Positions 35,946 to 47,503 of a stretch of 64,000 bases of DNA are shown here, piece after piece. How positions within the stretch are numbered: position 1 is the stretch's first letter; each line of letters opens with the position of its first letter. A model generated the notes under the pieces. It had not been told where the DNA came from. It saw nothing but the letters and a program-made list of their open reading frames with translations, and made no database searches. The position numbers and the translations under genes are program-made. Source of the stretch: Nymphaea colorata (taxonomy: Eukaryota > Streptophyta > Magnoliopsida > Nymphaeales > Nymphaeaceae); NCBI RefSeq assembly GCF_008831285.2, contig NC_045139.1:17342354-17406353 (forward strand). The letters are read 5' to 3'.

Positions 35946-38101
35946 TGCTTGCTGGCTAAATTTGAATGACAAAAAGGAAGTCCGTTCACTTGTCCGGAGA
36001 CCAAAATTCCTTTCCCTTGTCATCTCACTTTTTAGAGAGAGAGAGAGAGAGAGAGAAGCATCATTCGTTCCTCCCCCAACGACGGACAGAGAGGGGGCAT
36101 CATTCTCCACATCGTCCGCGTGCACTGGCTGACCGGTGGGACCCACATCCCAGCCCCTCCCCTCATGAGAAAAAAATTCCTTCTGCTCTGGCTCCAGGAA
36201 ATTATAAATTTTTTCTTTATTTATCAAAAAATATATATAATATATTTGATAGGGAAATTATTGCCCTTAAAATTAGGCCTTTTTTTTTTATTTTCCACGG
36301 TAATTTGTTATCTTATGTTAAGATTTATTATTACAACATGTTTGAATTTTATGAAAAAAAATATTATTTTTCATCAGAATCGATGGAGTTGGGGGGCGTC
36401 AGTCAGAGTGCATGCGCATGCGTCGTCATCATGCTGGGTCGCTTTGGCAATGATCCAGGCCGGTACGGTACGGACCCGACCCGTCAGTCCACAAAGACGT
36501 CATCACAGGCCGTTCATCGGGCCGAAAACAAGGGTGAGCACGGGTGACACAAGCCCTTTCATTCGTTTCCCGCCACGTCAGAGTTCGAAGATCTAGGCGA
36601 GAAAAGAAACAGGGGCTTGATTCTAGGATGAGTTGCATGATGCGTCTCTCTCTGCACCTTTGGTTTTGAGTGAAGAGTCGTTTTGGTGCGCACAGGATGA
36701 GCCCTGAATACCGAAATTGCCCCTGTTGCTTTTGTCTTCTTCTGAATCTCTGCTTTGAGTCCCGTTCAAGGGGGGGGACACTGAAGAGCAATGCCATGGA
36801 GAACGTGCCCATATAAGCTACTTAAGGTGAAATTAGAGGCGTCCAAAAATGCTTAGATCGTGGACGGCGATTAGTGCAGGCTCGGCCTTTGCAGTTCTCA
36901 TGTTTTTTATTTCCTTTAAATTAAAAAAAGGCTTTTTAATGGGTTTAGTTTAATTGGTCGAATAGAATCGTTTAGTCATCAGCTCAATTTTTATAATTAT
37001 AATGCGATGCTCTTGAACCTTTAAGATAAAGAAATAAGGAGGCTATGGCCATATAATATAGTGTTTTCTTTTTACCAAAATATATTTTATGTCGTCAAGA
37101 CCGGTTTTGAAAGGGGCTGCAGTTACATGTGCAATATATATATATAATCACACCAAAGATTTGAGAGGACATTTAACAATAGGAACATTATGTTCTTCGT
37201 GTTTGTATGTTCTTATGAAAAAGAATACATTTATGAAACCCTACGTTTCTAAGGATATCAAACGAAGTCTTGAGATGGAGAAAGCGTGGAAGCTACAAAT
37301 TTTTAGTTAATGAGTTTGTAGGCCACAACGTATAAAAATAAATAAGTAATTGTAAAACATGTATAGAAAAATAAAGAGTTCTGCCCCACAAACTGTTTTA
37401 TTTGAGAGTTTTGTGCTTAAAAATACTAGTTATATTATGTGCAGTATAATTCACATGGACATGGAAGATCAACTGATTAAGTGGTCTTTATGACACGAAG
37501 ACACATTTGCATCTCGTATTCTAGCTATTCGTGTAATTGAATAAAATTCACTATAATTAAATCGAAAACTAAGGCAGCATTTGGATGACGCCCAAAAACC
37601 GATTTTTTGAGGTAAAAATTAACTTTGCTTTTAAAATCTCATTCCATGCACATTTGAATGACACAAAAAACGAGTTTTGCTAAAACTCAATTTTCGGAAA
37701 ACCTGTTCTTGAAGGAGATTGAATGACTCGACACCCCCCAGGTCATTAAAAAAAAGAAAAAGTGTTTTGATATTCTTATTATCCAAACACATAATCTACA
37801 TTTTCAGAACCGATTAAAAACAAATTTTTGGAAAACTAGTTTTCGCGGGACAAATTTTTTCTACTGTGTCATGGACCGCTACTTAAGTTTTCTTTAAAAA
37901 ATTTAATGTCGTTGGGCTTTCACAACAAAAAAAATTGCACAAACCCCAAGCATGCGAAGGGAAAAAGAGTTAATTAACACAAACATTGTTTGAACGCCTA
38001 GGTGCATCTATGCACCACTGGTGCTAATAATAGGGGAGCCATGAAAGAAATGAATGACTGACAAATTATTTGTAGAGCTAAAAAATTCTTATTAAGGTTC
38101 A

Positions 38102-38665
38102 CTAGTCGATACCATATAGTGAGTGGTTCATTTCACCGTTTCTAACAGAGGCCACTGACCCCTTGAGTTGAAAGTGCATCTTTTTACGATTTAAAAGTAG
38201 TAGTTGAATATGAGGTAGAACCAATAAAGAGTTCTTTTTCGATTCATCCCTGGAGTTGAATACCTCATTCAAGAATTTTTTTTGATCCAACCCGTAGGAA
38301 TCAATAGAAAAGGCAAATCCCTTATGATACACCGGATCAGGCTCGGTTATTGATAGAGTGAATAGATCTGCCATTTCTTGAAATCTTTCTTCTGATTCAA
38401 AATCGTGGTGCAACGTGTATCTCCCTTTGTTCCGGTCATGGAATAGATGGAATAAATCACAAAATGGGTTTTTGTTTAAGAATGAGATCTTATTAGAACT
38501 GTCTATATCCGGTTCATCCTTCGGAACCATATCACATCCCCGATCCTATGAAATATGATGAATTGAGGGACCATCTTATTGCCTAGTACACTTCGGAACC
38601 ATATCACATCCCCGATCCTATGAAATAGGATGAATTGAGGGACCATCTTATTGCCTAGTACACTA
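38102..38665 (-). pseudogene. ycf2: Nuclear-inserted plastid DNA: ycf2 fragment
   Basis: On the minus strand, 38102-38530 encodes 142 aa whose first ~100 residues match an internal part of the large plastid protein Ycf2: [57 protein letters not shown] and [16 protein letters not shown]. After LVLP the reading departs from Ycf2 ([16 protein letters not shown] and on to the stop), so the fragment ends at a junction with other DNA that I cannot place. Upstream of the apparent ATG the Ycf2 frame continues as DRGCD but is soon broken by a TAG, and the region is duplicated in tandem. Ycf2 normally has about 2,000 residues. I infer a nuclear plastid DNA (NUPT) remnant, not a gene. Confidence 0.88.
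38519..38662. repeat. 72-bp tandem duplication inside the ycf2 insertion
   Basis: Two copies starting CTTCGGAACCATATCACATC (38519 and 38591) are almost identical over 72 bases. Plastid ycf2 is not expected to carry this duplication, so it probably arose after or during nuclear insertion. Confidence 0.8.
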
Positions 38666-39167
38666 CGGCTTTTTGCAAGCTTCCGCTTTATAAAACTTGC
38701 CCCAACAAAGATTCATGAAGAAACCTCAGTTTTGAAATTTTAAATTGTCGAAGAGATGCAACAAGTTAAATCATAAGTGGTCCTTTTGTACATGAATAAT
38801 ATCATATCACATTTCACTTGTTACCGTTTGCATCAACATTATATATTGTAATGTTGGGACTCAAAATTTGTTTTGTATTTTTATTTGGCAAATCTTAATC
38901 CCAGCAATGAACTGTCCTTAGTCTGGATCCTTGAAAAAGTAAAAAGAAGTATGAATCAGAATGAACACCATTCAATTTTAAGTACATTTTTTAAAACCCC
39001 TTGTTTAGAAATGCGACCTACCCATGCTTCGTTCAACGTGCCCCTTTCTTGCTTGCACTCATCGCACCGAGACTCGAGCCAAGTAGGTGAGCTCCCTCAC
39101 ATGTTTGCACGGAATTGGAAAATAACAGGCTTGTACAAGCTTGTCGTTGAAGAGTGATTCAGTTATC

Positions 39168-39201
<34 letters not shown>

Positions 39202-40181
39202 AAGAGAGAGAGAGCCATGCATTTGCATGAGAGGATATAGAGAAGCAGCACCAGCATTAATTACTATCGCACTCAAAATATTCTTCATTTTTGTCTATTC
39301 TTATTTACTAGCTTTAAATGACTATCTTATCAAATGTTTCCCTTTACTGTCTTTTCTGGGTTTCGAAAGGAATTTATCTCAGTGACATTGCACCTTGACA
39401 CGCCACCTCTCTCTCCAACCATTTGAATGATACGGATACTGTAATTACAGGTCTCCTTTTTCTTTTTTCTGTAAACGTTGAATAAAACTTCTATTTCTTC
39501 GACGATCCGTGTAATTCTGGTTGGCAGACTGAATTGGACAAAAGCATCGCTCTTACATCCATGAGAGTAAAATAAATTGTTCTGAGCTGCAGAGGACAAG
39601 ACGTGTAAGGCTTCACCATTTCCAAGATGCTGGATATTAACATGCAATCTTAATTTGATTCACTGTTCAAGAAAGCTGTCGCTTATGAGAAAATTAAAGA
39701 ACATGAATCCCATGCATAAGAGAAATTTCTCCGACACCCATTCACTTGTTCTGGGTATGCACTAACAAACACAGTCTCTCTCTTTATATGTATATGTAGA
39801 TGTATGTTATACCTGCGTGTGCTTAATTTAGAATAGTGCCTGTTGTTTTAAGTATTATTCTGAGTGGTTTTCTTTCTTTTGCTTGATGATATTTACCATG
39901 GTTAGCTTATTCAAGGATGCTCTCATCCTGACTCTGCCACCTTCTATTGTCACTTTCTCACTCTGCAAGCGCCTGTTTTCCGTGTGATATTGGCGTTCTC
40001 AGGCACAGGGGAAAAAAGAAAAGCAGACAGAGGGAAAGAGAACAAAAGGTTGGTGGTGGTACAGTATCCGTAGAACCGCCATTTCTGCCCTTCTTACTTT
40101 CGGGTTTTTGAACAAAAGAAAAGAGACTGATGTTTTGGGGGGAAGATATCATCACCGGGCGTCGAAGAGTCGGTTTCTAGC

Positions 40182-40229
<48 letters not shown>

Positions 40230-40252
40230 ACTGATTCTCTGAGGAAGGTGCG
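38666..40252. other. Upstream region of ARF5
   Basis: It holds an AT microsatellite (about 39168-39201) and AT-rich sequence with no supported gene. The last 300 bases before 40252 are purine-rich and include a 40-base GA repeat (40187-40227), a common feature of plant core promoters and 5' leaders. Confidence 0.5.
40187..40227 (+). repeat. (GA)n tract at the ARF5 promoter or leader
   Basis: A near-perfect GA repeat of about 40 bases lies 330 bases upstream of the ARF5 start codon. GA tracts are targets of BBR/BPC factors in plants; a role here is inferred only from position. Confidence 0.7.
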
Positions 40253-40552
40253 ATGGACAACTCATGCTTCGTTTACTGTGTAATACTGCTCAAAGGACCA
40301 ACTTTCTTTTTCATCATATGAATTATTGTGAACGAGAAGAAGAATTTTCTTGGGTTCTGGCTCTCTGCATTGCAGGTGTCATTCTTTTTTTCTCTCCCTC
40401 ATGGGTTGATTCGCTATCAGTGGGGAGTATGGGCTCTAGGACGGGACTGAAAACCAGTTATGAGCTTTAAGCAGTGGTCGAGACATGGGTGTTCCCGCTT
40501 TGTTTACTAAGTTGGAGAAATGAACCCGCTTGGAGGAGAGAAGAGCATCTGA
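40253..40552 (+). promoter_or_regulatory. Series of upstream ORFs in the ARF5 leader
   Basis: Six short ORFs precede the main start at 40554: 40253-40321 (22 aa), 40264-40470 (68 aa), 40401-40409 (2 aa), 40460-40510 (16 aa), 40485-40523 (12 aa) and 40520-40552 (10 aa). The last two overlap by ATGA, and the last ends in TGA one base before the main ATG (TGAGATG). ARF5/MONOPTEROS and ETTIN messages in Arabidopsis are known to carry uORFs whose control depends on translation reinitiation. The ORFs are certain in DNA. That the entire stretch is in the mRNA without an intron is an assumption. Confidence 0.65.
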
Positions 40553-40553
40553 G

Positions 40554-43500
40554 ATGTTGTCTGCTGTCTGTGAGAGACTCAAAAGCAATAAGTTGCAGAG
40601 TTTGGCGAGTGTGGTAGAGGAGATGAAGGGTCAGGGAGAATTGCAGGGTCAGCCAGGTTAGTTTTCTTTCGGTTTTCCATTTTTCTTTTCAAGTCTTCTT
40701 TGACATAGGCATGTGTCTAGGCGGACTAGGTGGTTCATGATAGTTACTATAGAAGATAAAGAGGCTTCGTATTATTATGGAATATGGTATTGACAACAGT
40801 TTCAGCTTCGAAACACGAAATGGATATAGAAGATCATTTGTATTGACTAGAAAATTTTGGCTTATCTATAGATGCTCTCGGAACTACGATAATATGTAAT
40901 ACCTTTTGAAAATAACCATCCTTCACGTTACCTAGGAGTTGGAAATGCTATGGAATGCATTATGGACCAAGTGTTATACCAGGAGGAAGAAGAAGAACAT
41001 TGGGAACTGTAGATAGTGTTTGGCTTCTCTCGTTTAAGAATGTAAATACATAGTAATAGGAGCACATAGGCAACCTTGACGTTGTATGGAAGTGCTGTAT
41101 TATCTGGAATTCATGATGGACCCTGTTTAGATAGGGGGAGGAAGACGACAAAGCATATTATTTATGAAAGGCTAAAGTGGCTTCTTTCGTATGTTGCTTT
41201 CATGTCGGTGTTAGGCAGGAAGAGATTTTTTTTTTTTTTAATTTCATGTCGTATTTCTTGTTTAACTTGGAATGCAGGCGCTCGGAAAATCATAAACTCA
41301 GAGCTATGGCATGCCTGTGCTGGCCCCCTTGTTTCCTTGCCCCAAATAGGCAGCTTGGCCTATTATTTCCCTCAGGGACACACCGAACAGGTAAGAGAGT
41401 GTGTTTTCAATGATCTTTATGTTCTAAAACTCTTCCATGGTTGCCAAGCTAAGCCATCGTTTTCCTTCTATCTACGCTGAAATTGCTAAACGTTGACTAC
41501 CTTCTGACTACTTTCTTGTGAAATTTCATCCTTAACCGGTATGCATTGCTCTGAGTGTTACTTTGAGTTTCTGGTCAGACATGTCGCAAGGGATTCTATA
41601 TATTTAATGAAAATGTGAAATATTTTTCTCCTATAATATGTGATATGGGTAGTTGCTAGCCACACTTGCTTCAGTCTTGAACTTCTTCGTAATTTATGCA
41701 GCCTCTGAGTATATTGAGTTGCTGATTTATTTATTTTCTTTTGATAGGTGGCCTTTTCTACGAGACAGGTTGCCAACTCGCATATCCCAAACTACGCAAG
41801 CTTGCCTTCTCAACTGTTGTGCCAAGTTCACAGTGTCACACTCCATGTATTTGGGCAACTCAAGCTTTTCTAATTTCTCATTCATGGAAGGCCGTTTAGA
41901 CTGATAACTTTTCCTTTTTTGTTTTATTTCAGGCAGATAAAGATACTGATGAGATTTTTGCACAGATGACTCTTCAACCTGTGAAAAATGTAAGCCCTCT
42001 GCAAAATCTACTCTTTTTTTTTTCTTTTGCTGTATATGTATTTCTCACCTTTGAAAAAATTCTTCAACTTGGCTGCTCAATCAGAAATTTCAGTGCATGT
42101 CTTTCTTGATTCTATATATTGATCATTGTTAGCAGGAGATATGGTGGCTGGACATCCATTCTTATTTCCTATGAATTTGAGTTCATAGGAAGAACTTTTT
42201 TTGGTTGTTTCAAAGTTGAATTTTGTGCTTTTCAGCATTTCTGCATAGGCTGTTTCTTCCTTGGAATTAGCTTATTATAGATGAAATTAATTTTGTTATC
42301 AGGAGATGGATGTCTTCTCTTCTCCACAATCAGAATCAAAGCATAGTAAACAGCCTAGTGATTACTTCTGCAAGACATTGACTGCAAGTGACACAAGTAC
42401 CCATGGGGGTTTCTCAGTACCTCGTCGTGCTGCTGAAAACCTATTTCCTCCTCTTGTAAGCTTCTGACACTAGATTTTTGTCTAGAAATTAAATTTTGTA
42501 ACAGGCAAAATCTTTTGGTTTTTTAATTCTGTGATGTATTTCAGGATTTCTCAATGCAGCCTCCAACTCAGGAGCTTATAGTCAGGGACTTGCATGATAA
42601 CACTTGGACATTCCGCCATATTTATAGAGGTTGGTTCAGATCAGATGGTGATATTCGTTCTGTTCAGTTTTCATGAACAAATGTCCTTCTACAATCATTG
42701 TCTCTCCTGATTGAAGCTAGAACTTTTCCAATATGCAGTGCCTCTTCTTGTTTCTTCTTTTTGGATGAAGTGCCATCACAGCCGCAACCAATTAATCTGC
42801 CTTTTTCAATCAAGTCATGACAGTTTGCAGATTGTGTTGTGATTTTTTATTCCAGAGGTTTCACTTTTTTGTCACCCAGAAAATTTGAAGTAATCTACAG
42901 ATTCTTTCTAGCATCAAGGTTCTCCTCAGATAGTTATTATAAGACAATATAGTGTGAAATACTTAGCAGTCTTAGTTCCTGTTGTGACGTTGTCCATTTG
43001 TTCTGTTTCATTACAAATCCTTGGTCTAGTTTCATTATTAGTCTGGATTGAGAGTAGTTGTTTTTTTTTTAATTCTCTTGACCAGAAAGGGATTGCGGTC
43101 TACTTGAATCGGGTTCAGTAGTCTGGTTATCAGGGATGTAGATGCTATTTATTGTGGTTATATACTTGTATCTTCAAGAGCATTGTGTGATTTTTTTTTT
43201 CTTTTCATTGATACACAGGTCAGCCAAAAAGACACCTTCTAACAACTGGATGGAGTTTATTCATAAGCGCAAAAAGACTTAAAGCTGGCGATTCAGTACT
43301 TTTTATCAGGTAATACTCTGCTGCATTCAGTTGTAAGCTCGTCTGAAAAGTGTAATTGGCGTTTGTATGTGGCAAAAATTACTTTGATTTTTTGGTATAT
43401 GGAAATGCTGACATAGATAGCATTCTGCATTTGTCTGGTTAAGACATCAATTACGTAACATGCTTTGACCAAGGGTCCCCTTACTATAGATATTAAACTC

Positions 43501-46500
43501 TCAATTTTCTTTGATGTCTGCTTGATCAATTCCATTGGTGTGTATGCTTGAAATCATCATTCTTAGTAATTTGATTTCAGGATTTTGTGCTTTTGCTTTG
43601 CTGTGAACCAGAAAGCTCAAGTTCTGAATTAGGATGGAAATCCTTGAAAGTAAACCACTTGTTTTTTTTGTCATGCAGGTTGGTTTTATTCTTACAGATG
43701 CATTCATGTAGAACTCATCCTCCAAGCTCTTATTGGTTATCTTGTTTCATATTCTTAGTATTGTGGATTAAAGTAACTGATATCTGTTCTTTTGTTGGCC
43801 TTCTTTGATGACATAGGCAGTTGTTATGATCATCTTAAGGATTTATTGTAACTGTATGAAGTATAAGTCTGTTGTCATCAATTTGCACATTGTCATGTCT
43901 ATAATGGTATTTTGTTCTGTTGCTGCTGATGATTCTGTAATTAGGGATGAGAAATCTCAGCTGCTTATTGGTGTAAGACGTGCAAATCGTCAGCAAACAA
44001 CTTTGCCATCTTCAGTTCTTTCTGCAGACAGTATGCACATAGGTGTCCTTGCTGCTGCAGCACATGCTGCTGCCAACCACAGCCCTTTCACTGTATTCTA
44101 TAATCCCAGGCAAAATTTCATCCCATATTTTGATTTTGCTCTGTTCAACACGTTTTTTTTTTTGCAAAAGCATGCATGAAAACATTGAAAAGTATATTAC
44201 CCTTAAGATTCTTATTACTTGTGTAGGGCCTGTCCTTCTGAGTTTGTTGTTCCGCTGGTCAAATATCAGAAGGCTGTATATGGCATTCAAGTTTCTATTG
44301 GAATGAGATTTGGAATGATGTTTGAAATGGAGGAGTCAGGTAAACGCAGGTATCTTTTCACCAATGCCATTTTATTTATGCTTTTGAAGTGGCACTGCTT
44401 GTTTAGTTGCATAAAGTAGTAATATCAGGGTACTCTGTGGTATTTTAGTCTAAGTAAACTTAGATCATGCATGGAACAAACCATTTTCTTTGTGTCTTCT
44501 TCTTTCCTATTTCGATAAACAAAATAATTACAGTTTTAGGATATTTAAGGTGCATAAAATGGTGGCCCCACCTTTCTGTTAAGTGTACACGATTTGCATG
44601 AAGCAAGAACGTAGCTTAAAAGTTACAATCTATATTTCCACATAATACCTGTGGCTATAACTCTTTGAGTTTTATCTTCAATCTGATGCGACAGCAGTCA
44701 TATTTTTCTCTCCTCTTTCTGCTTCCTTTACTAAAGTACTTTCTCCATATCAAAAACTTATATGTTTTCAGATATATGGGCACTGTAGTTGGGATTAGTG
44801 ATATTGATCCAGTGAGATGGCCAGATTCAAAATGGCGAACACTCCGGGTAAAGTAGTCTTCTGGTCCCATGTCAATGATGGTGCATGGCCAATTTGATCA
44901 TTATTTCTTCTTTTCTGATGCTCAAGCGATGCCTATATTTGGAATCAGGTCGAATGGGATGAACCTTGTTGCAGTGAAAGACAAAGCAGGGTCAGTATCT
45001 GGGAAATTGACACTGCAGAAAATCCTTTCCTTATTTGTCCTTCTGCATTTTCAACTCTCAAGCGACAGTATCAATTTGGTTATGGAGGTGGGTGGTTGTG
45101 ATTCTACTTTCACCAGGAACGTTAACACAGTGCCTTACGTTCTTGTTTACTCTGCATGAAATATATTTTTGAAAAACCGTGAATCAGTGTATGCTGACAT
45201 TCAGGTTTTTGACTTACATTGCTAGTTGTTGAAAACCTGGGAGAAGTTTCCTTGGCATCATTATTGCTCTTTAACTGGGTTCTCCTTTTTTCATTTTGAA
45301 GGAGAAGAGACTGACAGAGAGACTTTTAAAAGGTTGAATTTGGAGATGCCTGGGAATGGCAATAGCACCTTCCAAAGCTCCTTTGTTTCTGATGGTACTG
45401 CAGAACAGATTATGAGAGCACTCCATAGACCTGGGATGCATGCTCTCGGGGCACTAGGGGGATGTGGTGGACAAATGGCTGCTTCTGACTTGCAGGGTCT
45501 TGCAGAGGAAATTTACAAAGGGAATTTGCCTCCCTTTCAATTTTCTCAGTCGTGCTTAAATGGAATACAGCTGCAGAATGAAGAATCACAAACTGCTTCA
45601 ATAGAAAAGCACAACCAACTTCTGCAACAGCATTCTGTCCAAGTCCAGAACCACAGTTCATCAAATTGCGTTGAGAGGCCTCAACTTGTAGACTCGGCTC
45701 TAATTTCATTGGTGCAGGTGGAGACACTAGAACAAGGTGCTGAAGCTACATTGCATCACCTAAATGCTCCGGATCAACTGTCAGTGACAGAAAACAAGAG
45801 CCAAAAAGTGGAGGACAAGTGCAATAAACAAAATCCAGAAGAGTGCATGGATAATCCTTCATGCAGCAAGACATCGAAAGGGGTACAATCCACAAGACCT
45901 CTTCATGTTGATCCGCTTGCAGCACAGTGTCAGAACGATTCTTTAGAAAATCCAAGGGTTTTACAGCAAGAGCTGCCGAACCAGTCCAACCTATCAACAA
46001 GCTGCCAAGATGAGGAGCTCTTAGAGAGACTGCCTAGCCAGTTGCAATCTTTGAGTCAATCATGCTTGCTGCAGGGATCATCGCAACATATGCAAATTGT
46101 TTCTCCTCAAACTGAAGTGAAGGTACTTCAGCCGTTACAACCGGAACGCCAACATTCAGACGCTGATAATCTCTGCCAGATGCTTCAACTCCCAATGCAA
46201 CATACATCTCAATTCCAGGATGTTGAAGAACTGATGCTTCATCCAAGTCTTTTTCAGACTCTCAGTGGCATGTTGAGGGTGCCTATTCCGATGGTAGAAC
46301 CTGAGACGTCAATTTTGTCTGAATTAGACAGCTCAGACACGTGTGTAAATGCCAATGCCATTGCAGGAGTTCATTCAGGAAGGCGTGATTCTGACGTCAA
46401 ATTGCAGTCACCATGCATCTTTAATTTCAATATTGATGCAACCCAACCTTTCCAGGTCCCTGCCCAAGAATTATATGGGCTTGCCCATCAGTCGTACCTA

Positions 46501-47503
46501 AAAAATATTTGTAGTACTTCAGGGACCTTTTCCTGCAAGAAAATAGATCTTGGTGGCCCGCAAGATACCCTCAATCTGCAAAACATCTCAAAGTGCTACA
46601 GTTCGAAAGATGTTACTGAGGAGAGTAATATATATGGCAATAATCACTTGGAAGTCAGCAACGCAAGTACTTTAATGGATCCATATGTTTCAGGCTTAGT
46701 CATGGAACGCTTCAGCACCCTGAAGGGTGGTTGCCTTTATAATCCTTCTGAATGTCTCGTGGGTGACTATAGTTCTAGCCAGGATCTTCAGTCCCAGGTT
46801 ACATCCATGGGACCATCCGAATCACAGACCTTCTCTGCCCAAGAGGTACCTGAGTCCTTTGGAAGGCTGCCTTCATGTGGTGCGGCTGCCAGAGAAACGT
46901 GCTTCCATACAAGCTCATTACAGCAAGGTTCTCCACCTTTTCGAACATATACCAAGGTATGGCCACTGTTAAAAACACAATAGTATGCAATTCAGTGAAC
47001 TGTTTGATGCATGAGAAAATGATATCCTGAGATAATTATGTATCTGTAGGTCCAAAAGCTAGGATCTGTTGGTCGATCTATTGATGTCACAAGGTTTAAA
47101 GATTATGATGAGCTGAAGTACGCAATTGCATGCATGTTTGGTCTTGAGGGGAAACTGAATGATCCTAGAGAAGCTGACTGGAAACTAGTCTATACAGACT
47201 ATGAAAACGATGTGCTTCTTGTTGGTGATGATCCATGGGAGTACGTCTCTCTCTTCCTCTACCCCCACACACACACACATACATAGACACATGAATAAAG
47301 CTTGTCATCTGCTCTGGAGTTGGAAGATGTATTTTTATCTTTTGGGGTGATGTTTTTCACTCAAATCTATATTTAACAGGGAATTCATTAGATGCGTTCG
47401 TTGCATCAAGATTTTATCCCCTTCCGAGGTACAACAGATGAGCCAGGAGGGCATGCAGCTACTTGGTTCTGTTGCTAATCATTTGCAGTCCAGTGAATGG
47501 TAA
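40554..47503 (+). CDS. ARF5: Auxin response factor, ARF5/MONOPTEROS type
   Basis: Fourteen exons: 40554-40656, 41278-41390, 41748-41846, 41933-41989, 42303-42455, 42545-42629, 43219-43309, 43945-44109, 44227-44349, 44772-44847, 44949-45087, 45302-46956, 47050-47240 and 47380-47503, totalling 3174 nt (1057 aa). ARF5 binds TGTCNN auxin elements and activates genes for embryo, vascular and flower patterning. The N-terminal dimerisation part has [18 protein letters not shown]. The B3 DNA-binding domain (about 146-248) has [20 protein letters not shown] and [20 protein letters not shown]. The ARF ancillary domain follows ([37 protein letters not shown]). The middle (402-953, one exon) is Gln/Ser/Leu-rich, the activator type. 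The C-terminal PB1 domain (954-1040) has [15 protein letters not shown] and the acidic [17 protein letters not shown]1 and EVQQMS match MONOPTEROS best. The start follows an in-frame TGA; an internal ATG (residue 24) is possible. Confidence 0.93.
44110..44226 (+). other. GC-AG intron in ARF5 (intron 8)
   Basis: The exon ends CCCAG and the intron starts GCAAAA; the intron ends GTGTAG before GGCCTGTCC. This joins FYNPR to ACPSEF exactly in the ARF family register. No GT donor at this spot would keep the frame. Confidence 0.85.

Larger units (their letters stand above)
30235..38101. other. Gene-poor intergenic region
   Basis: 30235-30700 is probably RBF1 3'UTR and flanking sequence. From 31.0 to 34.7 kb there are scattered ORFs of 60-113 codons (31670-31903 minus, 32125-32433 plus, 33055-33396 plus) without recognisable domains. 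Small tandem repeats, a MITE fragment and a GA run (36033-36055) are present; the notable ones are listed separately. The GC-rich part at 36060-36800 looks promoter-like but leads to no gene that I can recognise. At 37570-37870 a sequence starting GCAGCATTTGGATGACGC resembles MITE ends seen at 53.8 kb. Confidence 0.5.

Noticed and set aside
35966..36547. 193-codon plus-strand ORF
   Set aside because: Starts in a GA repeat and runs through AT-rich sequence with no recognisable domain.
38102..38530. 142-aa ORF as a functional nuclear gene
   Set aside because: It is a piece of plastid ycf2 with a broken upstream frame and a foreign 3' end.
45226..46983. 585-codon ORF taken as a complete gene
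   Set aside because: It is ARF5 exon 12 plus read-through of flanking intron at both ends; splice sites at 45302 and 46956 fit the ARF frame.
7726..47503. Auxin gene cluster (SAUR and ARF5 in one window)
   Set aside because: They are 32 kb apart with unrelated genes between; both families are large or widespread in plants, so co-location needs no special explanation.
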